Part shown: in pieces, positions 27,561 to 35,042 of the stretch
Numbering within the stretch: the stretch's first letter is position 1
How the letters are laid out: each line of letters opens with the position of its first letter
Assembly (NCBI GenBank): GCA_964540905.1
Contig: CAZIOS010000002.1
Location: 1 to 64,000, forward strand
Source: VAYN01 sp964540905
GTDB lineage: Bacteria > Actinomycetota > Thermoleophilia > Solirubrobacterales > 70-9
Direction: 5' to 3'
DNA length: 64,000 nt
Notes under the pieces: model-generated
What the model was told of the DNA's origin: nothing
Database searches by the model: none
The model's input: only the letters and a program-made list of their open reading frames with translations
Made by a program: the position numbers and the translations under genes

Positions 27561-28144
27561 CAGTAGCCCAGCTCCGACCCGTACTTTTCGCGGTAGGCGC
27601 GCTGCTTTTCGAGCACCTCGGCAACGTAGCCGCGGGTCTCGCCGAAGGGGATGTCGTCGATCTGCAGGCCGGCTCCCCCCCACTTGTCGACGTTGGCCGG
27701 GCCGGCGTTGTAGGCGGCGAGGGCGGCGATCTCGTCGCCGTCGTAGCGTTCGAGCAGTTCGTGCAGGAGGAAGGTGCCGTAGCGGATGTTGATTTCCGGA
27801 TCGGAGAGGTCTTCCAGCCTGAACGAGGTGCCGCCGCTGAGCCGCTCGATTTCCCTCGCCGCCGCCGGCGTTATCTGCATCAGCCCGCGGGCCCCGGCGC
27901 CGGAGGTCTGGTCGCCGCGGAAGCGCGACTCCGAGTAGATCACCGCCGCGATCAGCGCCGCGTCGACGTGCTTTTCGCGCGCCTGCTGGCGGATGATGTC
28001 CTCGTGCTGGAGCGGCAGCGTCAGCTCCTCCAGGGCGCGGTCGAAGGCGCCGCTCGCGACCAGCACCCCCGCGACCAAGCCGACCAGCGCGGCCGCAACT
28101 CCAAGCGCCAGCCAGCGCCGGCGGCGCCGAATCTTCCGCTTCAT
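27560..28144 (-). CDS. Lytic transglycosylase (SLT domain)
   Basis: 194 aa. Basic N-terminus and one membrane helix (WLALGVAAALVGLVAGVLVASG), then a goose-type lysozyme fold: HVDAALIAAVIYSESRFRGDQTSGAGARGLMQITPAAAREI, with the catalytic Glu in YSESRF and the family GLMQITP motif. NIRYGTFLLHELLERYDGDEIAALAAYNAGPANVDKW is the second conserved block (AYNAG). Cleaves peptidoglycan glycan strands with anhydromuramyl products outside the membrane. It overlaps coaE by 4 nt and MFS by 1. Confidence 0.92.
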   Translation of the reverse strand: MKRKIRRRRRWLALGVAAALVGLVAGVLVASGAFDRALEELTLPLQHEDIIRQQAREKHVDAALIAAVIYSESRFRGDQTSGAGARGLMQITPAAAREIERLSGGTSFRLEDLSDPEINIRYGTFLLHELLERYDGDEIAALAAYNAGPANVDKWGGAGLQIDDIPFGETRGYVAEVLEKQRAYREKYGSELGY

Positions 28145-28719
28145 CGCCTCAGCTTCGCGAGCAGCGCGGACAGCGCCTCCTCCAGCTCCGCGACCGAGCC
28201 GTCGTTGGCGATGACGTGCTCGGCCCGGGCGGCCTTCTCGTCCTGGGTCAGCTGCCGGGCCTCGCGCTCGTCGACCAGGGCGTGGCCGCGTGCGGCCGCC
28301 CGCTGCCGGCGCACAGCGTCATCGGTGGCGATCGAGACAGTGGTGTCGAAGACCTTCTCCATCTCGGTCTCGAACAGCAGCGGCACCTCGATCACGGCGA
28401 CCTCGGTGCCCGCCGGCAGCGCGACGAGCCAACCGCCGATGCGCTCGCCAACCAGCGGGTGGATCTGCTGCTCGAGCCAGGTCAGCTGCTCGGGGTCGGC
28501 GAAGACGACCTCGCCGATGCGCCCGCGGTCGACCTCACCCCCCGGCGCGATCTCCGGCCCCCAGCGCTCGACCAAGCGGCCGCGCAGCGGTTCCGAATCG
28601 AGCAGTTCGTGGACGACGGCGTCGCTGGAGAGCGTCGCCGCGCCCAGGCGCCCAAAAGCAGCCAGCGCCTCGGACTTCCCGGCCGCGATACCGCCGGTGA
28701 GGCCGATCGTCAGCGGCAT
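28141..28719 (-). CDS. coaE: Dephospho-CoA kinase
   Basis: 192 aa P-loop kinase for the last step of CoA synthesis. IGLTGGIAAGKSEALAAFGRLGA is Walker A; SSDAVVHELLDS, LEQQIHPLVGERI, VIEVPLLFETEMEKVFDTTVSI and RQLTQDEKAARAEHVIANDG are the other CoaE motifs. ATG 28719 directly precedes the motif. It is 7 nt downstream of the rpsA stop and overlaps the transglycosylase gene. Confidence 0.95.
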   Translation of the reverse strand: MPLTIGLTGGIAAGKSEALAAFGRLGAATLSSDAVVHELLDSEPLRGRLVERWGPEIAPGGEVDRGRIGEVVFADPEQLTWLEQQIHPLVGERIGGWLVALPAGTEVAVIEVPLLFETEMEKVFDTTVSIATDDAVRRQRAAARGHALVDEREARQLTQDEKAARAEHVIANDGSVAELEEALSALLAKLRR

Positions 28720-28726
28720 CGGCCGG

Positions 28727-30175
28727 CTAGGAGTCGGCGAGTGCCTCGGGGTCCGGCGCCGGCTCCGCCTCGTCGGCGACCGGCTCCGCAACGGCCTCGG
28801 GAGCCTCCTCGACCACGGGCTCCTCCGCTACCGGCTCCTCGTCCTGCGGCTCCTCGGAGACCGCCTCGGCCGGAACCGTGTCCTCAGCGGATTCATCCGC
28901 GGGTGGCGTGGAGGATGGCTCCTCGCCCGCAGCTTGCGAGGACGAGGAGTCGTCCTCCACGACAGGACCCGCGGGCTGATCGCTCAGTCCCTCGGCCTCC
29001 GCCGCCGCCTCTTCGAGCTGCTCGCCCAGCCCCTGCATCGGCATGTTCTGCCCCTCGACCCGCTTGATGCTCAGCGACAACCGCCGCCGCTCTTCGTCGA
29101 TCTCGAGGATCTTCACGTTCAGCTTGGTGCCGGGCTCGACCACTTCGCTCGGGTTCTCGACATGGTGGTCGGCGAGCTCGGAGATGTGGACCAGGCCCTC
29201 GACCCCGGGGAGGATTTCGACGAAGGCGCCGAAGGCGACGACCTTGGTCACCGCGCCCTCGAGCACGTCCCCTGGGCGGTGGGTGCTGATCACCCGCTGC
29301 CAGGGGTCCTCCTGGGTCTGCTTGAGGCCAAGCGAGATGCGCTGGCGATCACGGTCGATGTCGAGCACTTTGATCCGCACCGTGTCGCCGATCGCGACGA
29401 CTTCGGTGGGATGGTTGACGTGGCTCCAGGAGAGCTCGGAGATGTGGATCAGGCCGTCGATCCCGTCGAGGTCGACGAAGGCGCCGAAGTCGACGATGTT
29501 GGAGATCTTGCCTTCGACCACCTGGCCCGGCTCGAGCCGGCCGAGGATCTGCTCGCGGACCTCCTTGCGCTCCTCCTCGAGCACGGCGCGGCGCGAGAGG
29601 ACGACGTTGTTGCGGGAGCGGTTGAGCTCGATCACTTTGCACTCGAGCGTCTGGCCCATGAACTCGTCGAGGTTGTGGACGCGGCGGATGTCGACCAGCG
29701 AGGCGGGCAGGAAGCCGCGCACCCCGAGGTCGAGGATGAGGCCGCCCTTGACGACCTCGATCACGCTGCCTTCGACCGGTTCGCCAGAGTCGGCGGCGAC
29801 CTCGATCCGGCGCCAGGCCTTCTCGAAGCGGGCCCGCTTCTTCGACAGCACCAGGCGGCCCTCGGCGTCCTCTTTGGTGAGGACGAGCGCGTCGACCTCC
29901 TCCCCCAGCTCGACCTCTTCGGCCGGGTCTACCGACTTGCGGATCGAGAGCTCGTTGGAGGGGATGACGCCCTCGGCCTTGTAGCCAATGTCGACCAGGA
30001 CCTCGTCCTTGTCGATCCGCACGACCTTGCCGTTGACGACGTCGCCCTCGTCGAAGGAGACCATCGTCGCCGCGTAGTTGGGGACGATCTTGCCGTCGAT
30101 CTGCAGCAGCAGGCCGTTCGAGCCCTCGACGGGCGTGGCGCTGGGCGCAGGGGTCATGGTCTCGGTCGCGGACAC
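28727..30175 (-). CDS. rpsA: Ribosomal protein S1
   Basis: 482 aa with four S1 (OB-fold) domains: GDVVNGKVVRIDKDEVLVDIGYKAEGVIP, GEPVEGSVIEVVKGGLILDLGVRGFLPASL, GQVVEGKISNIVDFGAFVDLDGIDGLIHISELS, and GDVLEGAVTKVVAFGAFVEILPGVEGLVHISELA. After residue ~370 comes a very acidic Glu/Pro/Ala/Ser tail of about 100 residues, usual for actinobacterial S1. Binds mRNA at translation initiation. GTG 30175. The minus-strand CATTAT (30183-30188 region), 8 nt upstream, could be a -10 that gives an almost leaderless mRNA (weak). Divergent from the flavoprotein gene with only 11 nt between starts. Confidence 0.97.
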   Translation of the reverse strand: MSATETMTPAPSATPVEGSNGLLLQIDGKIVPNYAATMVSFDEGDVVNGKVVRIDKDEVLVDIGYKAEGVIPSNELSIRKSVDPAEEVELGEEVDALVLTKEDAEGRLVLSKKRARFEKAWRRIEVAADSGEPVEGSVIEVVKGGLILDLGVRGFLPASLVDIRRVHNLDEFMGQTLECKVIELNRSRNNVVLSRRAVLEEERKEVREQILGRLEPGQVVEGKISNIVDFGAFVDLDGIDGLIHISELSWSHVNHPTEVVAIGDTVRIKVLDIDRDRQRISLGLKQTQEDPWQRVISTHRPGDVLEGAVTKVVAFGAFVEILPGVEGLVHISELADHHVENPSEVVEPGTKLNVKILEIDEERRRLSLSIKRVEGQNMPMQGLGEQLEEAAAEAEGLSDQPAGPVVEDDSSSSQAAGEEPSSTPPADESAEDTVPAEAVSEEPQDEEPVAEEPVVEEAPEAVAEPVADEAEPAPDPEALADS

Positions 30176-30186
30176 GGCGGCGAATA

Positions 30187-31407
30187 ATGGCAGAATCGTG
30201 CTCGATGCCGGTTAGAGCGACCAAGCGCGGCGAGGAGCGCACCCCCCTCGACGGCCGCCACGACGTGCTGATCTGCGGCGCCAGCTTCGCCGGGCTGGCG
30301 ATCGCCCGCGAGCTCGCTGGCGGCGGCGCCGACGTGCTGATCGTCGACCGCTACGAGATCGGCGAGCGCCAGACCTCGGCCTGCGGGATCCCGACCGAGT
30401 GGCTGCGGCAGCTCGGGCTGATGGACAGCGAGCGCCAGCGCTTCGACACCCTGGTCGTGCACACCCCCCACGGCGACGCCCGCTACAGGCTGCCCTGGGC
30501 CTTCTCCACCTTCGACTACCGCGAGCTCTGCCAGCTGCTCTGGCGCGACTGCGACGCCCGCTTCGAGACGGCGAAGGTGAACGGCCGCGCGGCGGCGGCC
30601 AACGGCGGCGGTGAGATCGCCGTCGAGACCGACCGCGGCACGATCTCGGCGCCGCTGGTCGTCGATGCGCTCGGCTGGCGCCGCATCCTGGCGGCCGGCG
30701 ACGGCTACCAACCGCCCGAGGCGCCGCTCTCGCGCGGGCTCGAGGTGCACCCGGGGGGTAGCGGCGAGGACCTCGAGGTCTGGATCGACCGCCGCTACGT
30801 CCCCGCCGGCTACGGCTGGTCGTTCCCCGCTCGCGACGAGCTGAGGATCGGGGTCGGCTCCTTCGACCCCCGCTTCCACGTCAAGGACACCACGGTCCTG
30901 CTCACCGAGGACCTCGGCCAGAAGCCGAGCGAGTACCAGGGCAACTGGATCCCCCACAAGCTGCGGCGAGCGACCGAGGGCGGCGTCTTCTTCGCCGGCG
31001 ACTCCGCCGGCCACTGCCTGCCGCTCAGCGCCGAGGGGATCAGGACCGCGCTCTACTTCGGCATCGCCCTCGGCCGCGAGCTGCGCGGCGTCCTCGCCGG
31101 CTGGCAGAGCCGCGAGGCGGCCGCCGTCCGCTACGCCGAGTTCCACTGCTCGCACGAGTGGAAGTTCCGCTGGATGCTGCGAGCGCAGAAGCTGGTGCCG
31201 AGGGTGCCGCCGCGGCTGCTCGGCCCGGCGATCCGCCTGATGGGCACGAAGCGCTTCGTCGACTGGTCCTTCCGCCACTACCTCGACATCGCCCCGCCCG
31301 AGTTCGCCGCCTCAGCGCACGACCAGCGCGGTCCCGGCCAAGAGCAGGACGACGCCGCCGACGCGCTGAGGGCCGAGCGGGACCTGGTCGAGGCCGAACA
31401 GGCATAG
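30187..31407 (+). CDS. Geranylgeranyl-reductase-family FAD oxidoreductase
   Basis: 406 aa. N-terminal Rossmann ADP-binding motif DVLICGASFAGLAIARELAGGGADVLIVD, GERQTSACGIP, the central sheet VVDALGWRR, the GYGWSFPARDELRIGVG block, and the FAD-pyrophosphate motif GGVFFAGDSAGHCLPLSAEGIRTALYFG, typical of GGR/FixC-like flavoproteins that reduce prenyl or other substrates. Substrate unknown; menaquinone or carotenoid metabolism is possible. ATG 30187 leaves only 11 nt to the rpsA start, so ATG 30205 is a good alternative. The last ~31 residues (from SAHDQRGPGQ) are hydrophilic, lie over an antisense transporter remnant, and may not belong to the ancestral protein. Confidence 0.85.
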   Translation: MAESCSMPVRATKRGEERTPLDGRHDVLICGASFAGLAIARELAGGGADVLIVDRYEIGERQTSACGIPTEWLRQLGLMDSERQRFDTLVVHTPHGDARYRLPWAFSTFDYRELCQLLWRDCDARFETAKVNGRAAAANGGGEIAVETDRGTISAPLVVDALGWRRILAAGDGYQPPEAPLSRGLEVHPGGSGEDLEVWIDRRYVPAGYGWSFPARDELRIGVGSFDPRFHVKDTTVLLTEDLGQKPSEYQGNWIPHKLRRATEGGVFFAGDSAGHCLPLSAEGIRTALYFGIALGRELRGVLAGWQSREAAAVRYAEFHCSHEWKFRWMLRAQKLVPRVPPRLLGPAIRLMGTKRFVDWSFRHYLDIAPPEFAASAHDQRGPGQEQDDAADALRAERDLVEAEQA

Positions 31408-31428
31408 GCGGTCGACCACCACCCCGAG
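31312..31428 (-). pseudogene. Degenerate C-terminal remnant of a DMT (YdcZ-like) transporter
   Basis: Read on the minus strand directly after the polA stop (31429-31431) are 38 codons, LGVVVDRLCLFGLDQVPL then GPQRVGGVVLLLAGTALVVR and stop (31312-31314). This matches the end of small DMT/DUF606-like exporters (LGxxxDHxGLFGLPxxPLxxxRxxGxxLLLAGxxLV). There is no start codon and no upstream part. It overlaps the 3' end of the plus-strand flavoprotein gene, so the DNA there has been recombined. The family match is by eye. Confidence 0.45.
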
Positions 31429-34056
31429 CTACTTCGCCTCGAGCCAGTCCTGGCCGACGCCGACGTCGACCTCGAGCGGCGGATCGAGCGGGTAGGCGGC
31501 GCACATCTCGCGCCGCACCAGCTCGGTCGCCGCCTCCATCTCCCCCGGCGGCCCCTCGAACAGCAGCTCGTCGTGGATCTGCAGGACCAGGCGGGTCTCC
31601 CCGCCGGCCTCGCGCAGCGCCCGCTGGCAGCGCACCATCGCGACCTTGATGATGTCGGCGGCGGTCCCCTGGATCACCGTGTTGACGGCCAGCCGCTCGC
31701 CCAGCCGGCGGGTGTTGGGGTTACTCGAGCGCAGCTCCGGGATCGCCCGGCGGCGGCCCATCAGGGTGGTCACGAAGCCCTCCTCCTGGGCCTTCTCCAC
31801 CACCCGCTCGCGGAAGGCGCGCACCGCCGGGAAGCGCTCGAGGTAGCGGGCGACGAATTCCTCGCCCTCCTTGCGCGGGATGTTGAGCCGGTCGGCGAGG
31901 CCGAACCCGGTCAGCCCGTAGACGATGCCGAAGTTGACCATCTTCGCCTTCGAGCGCTGGCCGACGTCGACCTCCTCGCGGGAGATCTCGAAGACCTCGG
32001 CGGCGGTGGCGGCGTGGACGTCTTCTTCGGCCCGGAAGACGTCTTTGAGCACGGTCTCGTCGGCGACGTGGGCGAGCACCCGCAGCTCGACCTGGCTGTA
32101 GTCGGCGGAGAGCAGGCGGGATCCGGGCTCGGCGATGAAGCAGGCGCGGACTGGGCGGCCGATCTCGGTCCGGATCGGGATGTTCTGCAGGTTCGGGTTG
32201 GTGCTGGAGAGGCGGCCGGTGGTCGTCGCCGCCTGGTTGAAGGTGGTGTGGACGCGGCCGGTCCCGGGGTCGATCAGGTCGGGCAGCGAGTCGAGGTAGG
32301 TGTTCTTCAGCTTGGTCAGCTCGCGCCAGGACTCGATCTTCTCGACGATCGGGTGCTCGTCGCGGATCTGGGCGAGGACGCGGGCGTCGGTCGAGAAGCC
32401 GGTTTTGCCCCGGCGCTTGCGGGTCAGCTCGAGCTTCTCGAAGAGGACGCGGCCGACCTGCTGCGGCGAGCCGATCGTGAATTCCTCCTCGGCCAGCTCG
32501 AAGATCTCCCGCTCCAGGGTCTCGATCCGCTCGCCGAAGCCGGCGCCGACCGCGGCCAGGCGCTCGGCGTCGAGCTTCAGCCCCTCGCGCTCCATCGCCG
32601 CCAGCACCGCGACCAGCGGCAGCTCGACCTCTCCCAGCAGGCTCTCCAGCCCCAGCTCCTCGAGCCGCGGCCGCTGGGCTGCGGCGAGGGCGGCGACGAG
32701 GCGGGCTTCCTCGGGCGGGTCGAGCCCGGCCTCGACCTCCTCGCCCAGCGCCAGCTGGCCGTCCTCCTCGCCGGCCTTCGCGGCGGCGGCGCCCTCGGCG
32801 AGGCCGATGCCGGCGTCCGCCGCCAGCTCGACCAAGTCGTAGGTGCGCCGCTGCGGCTCCAGCAGGTAGGCGGCGATCATCGTGTCGTGGTCGAGCGTCA
32901 GCTCGACCCCCTCGCGGGCGGCGGCGGCGAGCAGGCCGTGGCGGCCGCCGCCGAGCGACTTGAGGTCGTGGCCGGCGATCGGCTTGCCCGCCAGGGCGAC
33001 CGCGAGCTCGTCGTGGGAGGAGGAGCCGACGACGGTGCGCTCGGCGTCCGCCGCCGCCCAGCGACCGTCGCCGAGGGCGAGCGCCACCGGCCCCGCGGGG
33101 ATGTCCTCGAGGCCGCCCTCGACGGCCTCGATCCGCAGCTCGGTCTCGACCGCCCGGCCCGGCACCGCGTCCCCCTCCGGCAGCGCCTCCTCGAGCCGTT
33201 CCATCACCGCCCGCAGCTCGAACTCGCGCATGAACTCGCGCAGGGTGCCGCGGTCGGGCTCGCTCGCCATCGCCGCCGCCAGGTCGACCCCGGTCTCGAT
33301 CTCGTACTGCAGCGTCGCCAGCTGCTTCGACATGCGGGCGTCGTCGGCGTGGTCGGTCAGGTTCTGCTTGCGTTTGGCGCCGGAGATCTCCTCGACGTTG
33401 GCCAGCACCTGCTCCAGCGAGCCGAACCGCTGCAGCAGCTGCGAGGCGGTTTTCTCGCCGATCCCGGGGACGCCGGGGATGTTGTCGGAGGTGTCGCCGC
33501 GCAGGCCCATCAGGTCGGTGACCAACTCCGGTGGCACCCCGTAGCGCTCGCGCACGGCGTCGGCGTCGTAGACCTTGGTCTCGGTGATCCCGCGCGAGGT
33601 GCTCATCACCCGCACCCCCTCGCCGACCAGCTGGTAGGCGTCGCGGTCGCCGGTCACGACCATCACCGGGATCCCCTGCTCGCGCGCCTGGCGTACCAGC
33701 GAGGCGATCACGTCGTCGGCCTCGTAGCCCTCGACCCTGACGTTGGTGTAGCCGAAGGCCTCGACCAGCGGCATCAGGTGCGGCCACTGCTCACGCAGCA
33801 GATCGGGGCGCGGTTTGCGCTGGGCCTTGTAGAGGTCGTAGGTGACCTCGCGCCCGGACATCCCCGCGTCCCAGGCGACGATCACCCCGGCCGGATGGTG
33901 CTCGGTGATGATTTTGACAAGCATCGAGGCGAGCCCGTAGATCGCGTTGGTCGGCCGCCCGTCGCTGGTTCCGATCGACTCCGGCAGTGCGAAGAAGGCC
34001 CGGTAGGCGAGCGAGTTGCCGTCGATCAGGAAGAGCTCGGGGGCGTCGGCGGCCAT
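31429..34056 (-). CDS. polA: DNA polymerase I
   Basis: 875 aa. Residues ~1-290 form the 5'-nuclease domain (LFLIDGNSLAYRAFFALP, VTGDRDAYQLV, GLRGDTSDNIPGVPGIGEKTA). Residues ~300-460 form a degenerate 3'-5' exonuclease-like domain. The C-terminal polymerase domain has LLSADYSQVELRVLAHV (motif A), RSKAKMVNFGIVYGLTGFGLA (O-helix) and LVLQIHDELLFE (motif C). The exonuclease region lacks the acidic FDTET motif of proofreading enzymes (VALALGDGRWAAAD instead), so it is probably inactive, as in other actinobacteria. ATG 34056 chosen; TTG 34065 is in frame. 11 nt after the AbiEi-like gene. Confidence 0.97.
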   Translation of the reverse strand: MAADAPELFLIDGNSLAYRAFFALPESIGTSDGRPTNAIYGLASMLVKIITEHHPAGVIVAWDAGMSGREVTYDLYKAQRKPRPDLLREQWPHLMPLVEAFGYTNVRVEGYEADDVIASLVRQAREQGIPVMVVTGDRDAYQLVGEGVRVMSTSRGITETKVYDADAVRERYGVPPELVTDLMGLRGDTSDNIPGVPGIGEKTASQLLQRFGSLEQVLANVEEISGAKRKQNLTDHADDARMSKQLATLQYEIETGVDLAAAMASEPDRGTLREFMREFELRAVMERLEEALPEGDAVPGRAVETELRIEAVEGGLEDIPAGPVALALGDGRWAAADAERTVVGSSSHDELAVALAGKPIAGHDLKSLGGGRHGLLAAAAREGVELTLDHDTMIAAYLLEPQRRTYDLVELAADAGIGLAEGAAAAKAGEEDGQLALGEEVEAGLDPPEEARLVAALAAAQRPRLEELGLESLLGEVELPLVAVLAAMEREGLKLDAERLAAVGAGFGERIETLEREIFELAEEEFTIGSPQQVGRVLFEKLELTRKRRGKTGFSTDARVLAQIRDEHPIVEKIESWRELTKLKNTYLDSLPDLIDPGTGRVHTTFNQAATTTGRLSSTNPNLQNIPIRTEIGRPVRACFIAEPGSRLLSADYSQVELRVLAHVADETVLKDVFRAEEDVHAATAAEVFEISREEVDVGQRSKAKMVNFGIVYGLTGFGLADRLNIPRKEGEEFVARYLERFPAVRAFRERVVEKAQEEGFVTTLMGRRRAIPELRSSNPNTRRLGERLAVNTVIQGTAADIIKVAMVRCQRALREAGGETRLVLQIHDELLFEGPPGEMEAATELVRREMCAAYPLDPPLEVDVGVGQDWLEAK

Positions 34057-34067
34057 CGGCGCCAACT

Positions 34068-34937
34068 CTAGGGGGCGAGCTGGCGAGACGCCGCTGATCC
34101 GGGCCGAGCCGCGAGCGCCGCGGCGACGTCGACCGCAACCAGGTCCGGCTCCCCGTTGATCTGCGCTTCGCTGAAACGGCGCACCTCGAAACCGCGCCGG
34201 CGCAGGTCGAGGTCGCGGGCGTGATCGTCCTGAAAGGCGATGCGGCCGCGGTGGTAGTCCCAGCTATCGGCCTCGACCACGAGCCGGGCGGCACGCCAGA
34301 GGAAGTCGACCGTCCAGCGGCCGATCTTCACATTGACCTCCGGCACCGGGATGTGGTGGCACCGGCAGAGCGTCAGGAAGTCCCGCTCGAGGTCGCTGCG
34401 ACTGCCGTCCCTCTCGACGCCGGGCCCAAGCGGGAGCTTCATGATCTCCGCCTGCCGAATCGCCCGCCGCACCTCCCAGGCAGGGGAGACGGCCCGCAGG
34501 TCCGCGATCGTGCGGGCAACCGTGGTGACCGGGATGCCGCGGCGCCGGGTCGTCATCTCGGATCGCAGCGATCGCGGGCGATGGAGGCGGATGCCGACCC
34601 GCAGCGCCCGGCCGCTCTGCCCAAGCACGGAAACGTGAACGACCCCGCCGTGGGGCCGCAGCAGTCCCCAGAGAACAGCGGCACTGCGGTGACTCAGGAC
34701 CGCACCGGCACCGCTGGCGAGCACCGCTGCCATCCAGCGCCCCTCCTGAGAGAGCGCTGGGTGTCCGACCGCATAGACCCCGCGATGAATACGGTGGAGC
34801 CGGCCCGCCCTGACCCGCCTGGCGACGCCACTTTCGTCGACGCCGGAGGCGCGAAGCTGCCGCGCCGAGACGACCCCATGTTGACCCGCCGCAACTTCGG
34901 CGACCCTCGCGTCGGTTGAGGCGACTTTCTGGTGCAT
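34068..34937 (-). CDS. AbiEi-type winged-helix protein with C-terminal DUF559 (Vsr-like) nuclease domain, paralog 2
   Basis: 289 aa, paralog of the gene at 20473. Winged helix: VAEVAAGQHGVVSARQLRAS, GRLHRIHRGVYAVGHPAL. Core: AVLSHRSAAVLWGLL, HVSVLGQSGRALR, IPVTTVARTIADLRAV. C-terminal DUF559 domain: PVPEVNVKIGRWTVDFLWRAARLVVEADSWDYH, DDHARDLDLRRRGFEVRRFSE, with VDF and VEAD acidic positions kept. No partner nucleotidyltransferase beside it, and the Vsr-like domain would be a nuclease if active (inference). ATG 34937 is at the tip of the hairpin 34917-34957. Downstream gene polA follows after 11 nt. Confidence 0.82.
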   Translation of the reverse strand: MHQKVASTDARVAEVAAGQHGVVSARQLRASGVDESGVARRVRAGRLHRIHRGVYAVGHPALSQEGRWMAAVLASGAGAVLSHRSAAVLWGLLRPHGGVVHVSVLGQSGRALRVGIRLHRPRSLRSEMTTRRRGIPVTTVARTIADLRAVSPAWEVRRAIRQAEIMKLPLGPGVERDGSRSDLERDFLTLCRCHHIPVPEVNVKIGRWTVDFLWRAARLVVEADSWDYHRGRIAFQDDHARDLDLRRRGFEVRRFSEAQINGEPDLVAVDVAAALAARPGSAASRQLAP

Positions 34938-34957
34938 ACCGACAGAAAGTCGCCTCA
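34917..34957. promoter_or_regulatory. Inverted repeat with the second AbiEi/DUF559 start codon at its apex (candidate operator)
   Basis: Perfect 14-bp arms TGAGGCGACTTTCT (34917-34930) / AGAAAGTCGCCTCA (34944-34957), with a smaller GGT/ACC pair at the tip. On the minus strand the loop reads GTCGGTATGCACC with ATG 34937-34935 in it. The same layout at 20453 (GGTATGC at the tip, TTT in the left arm) suggests a shared regulatory element. It lies in the 105-nt divergent region with the malic enzyme gene. Confidence 0.62.
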
Positions 34958-35042
34958 GCCAGCAAACCTCCCCAGGGTGGAGAGGCCGTTGCGCCTATTT
35001 GCGGGAACGGGCCGAGGCACGGAATCTGATTCGATAGCCGCG

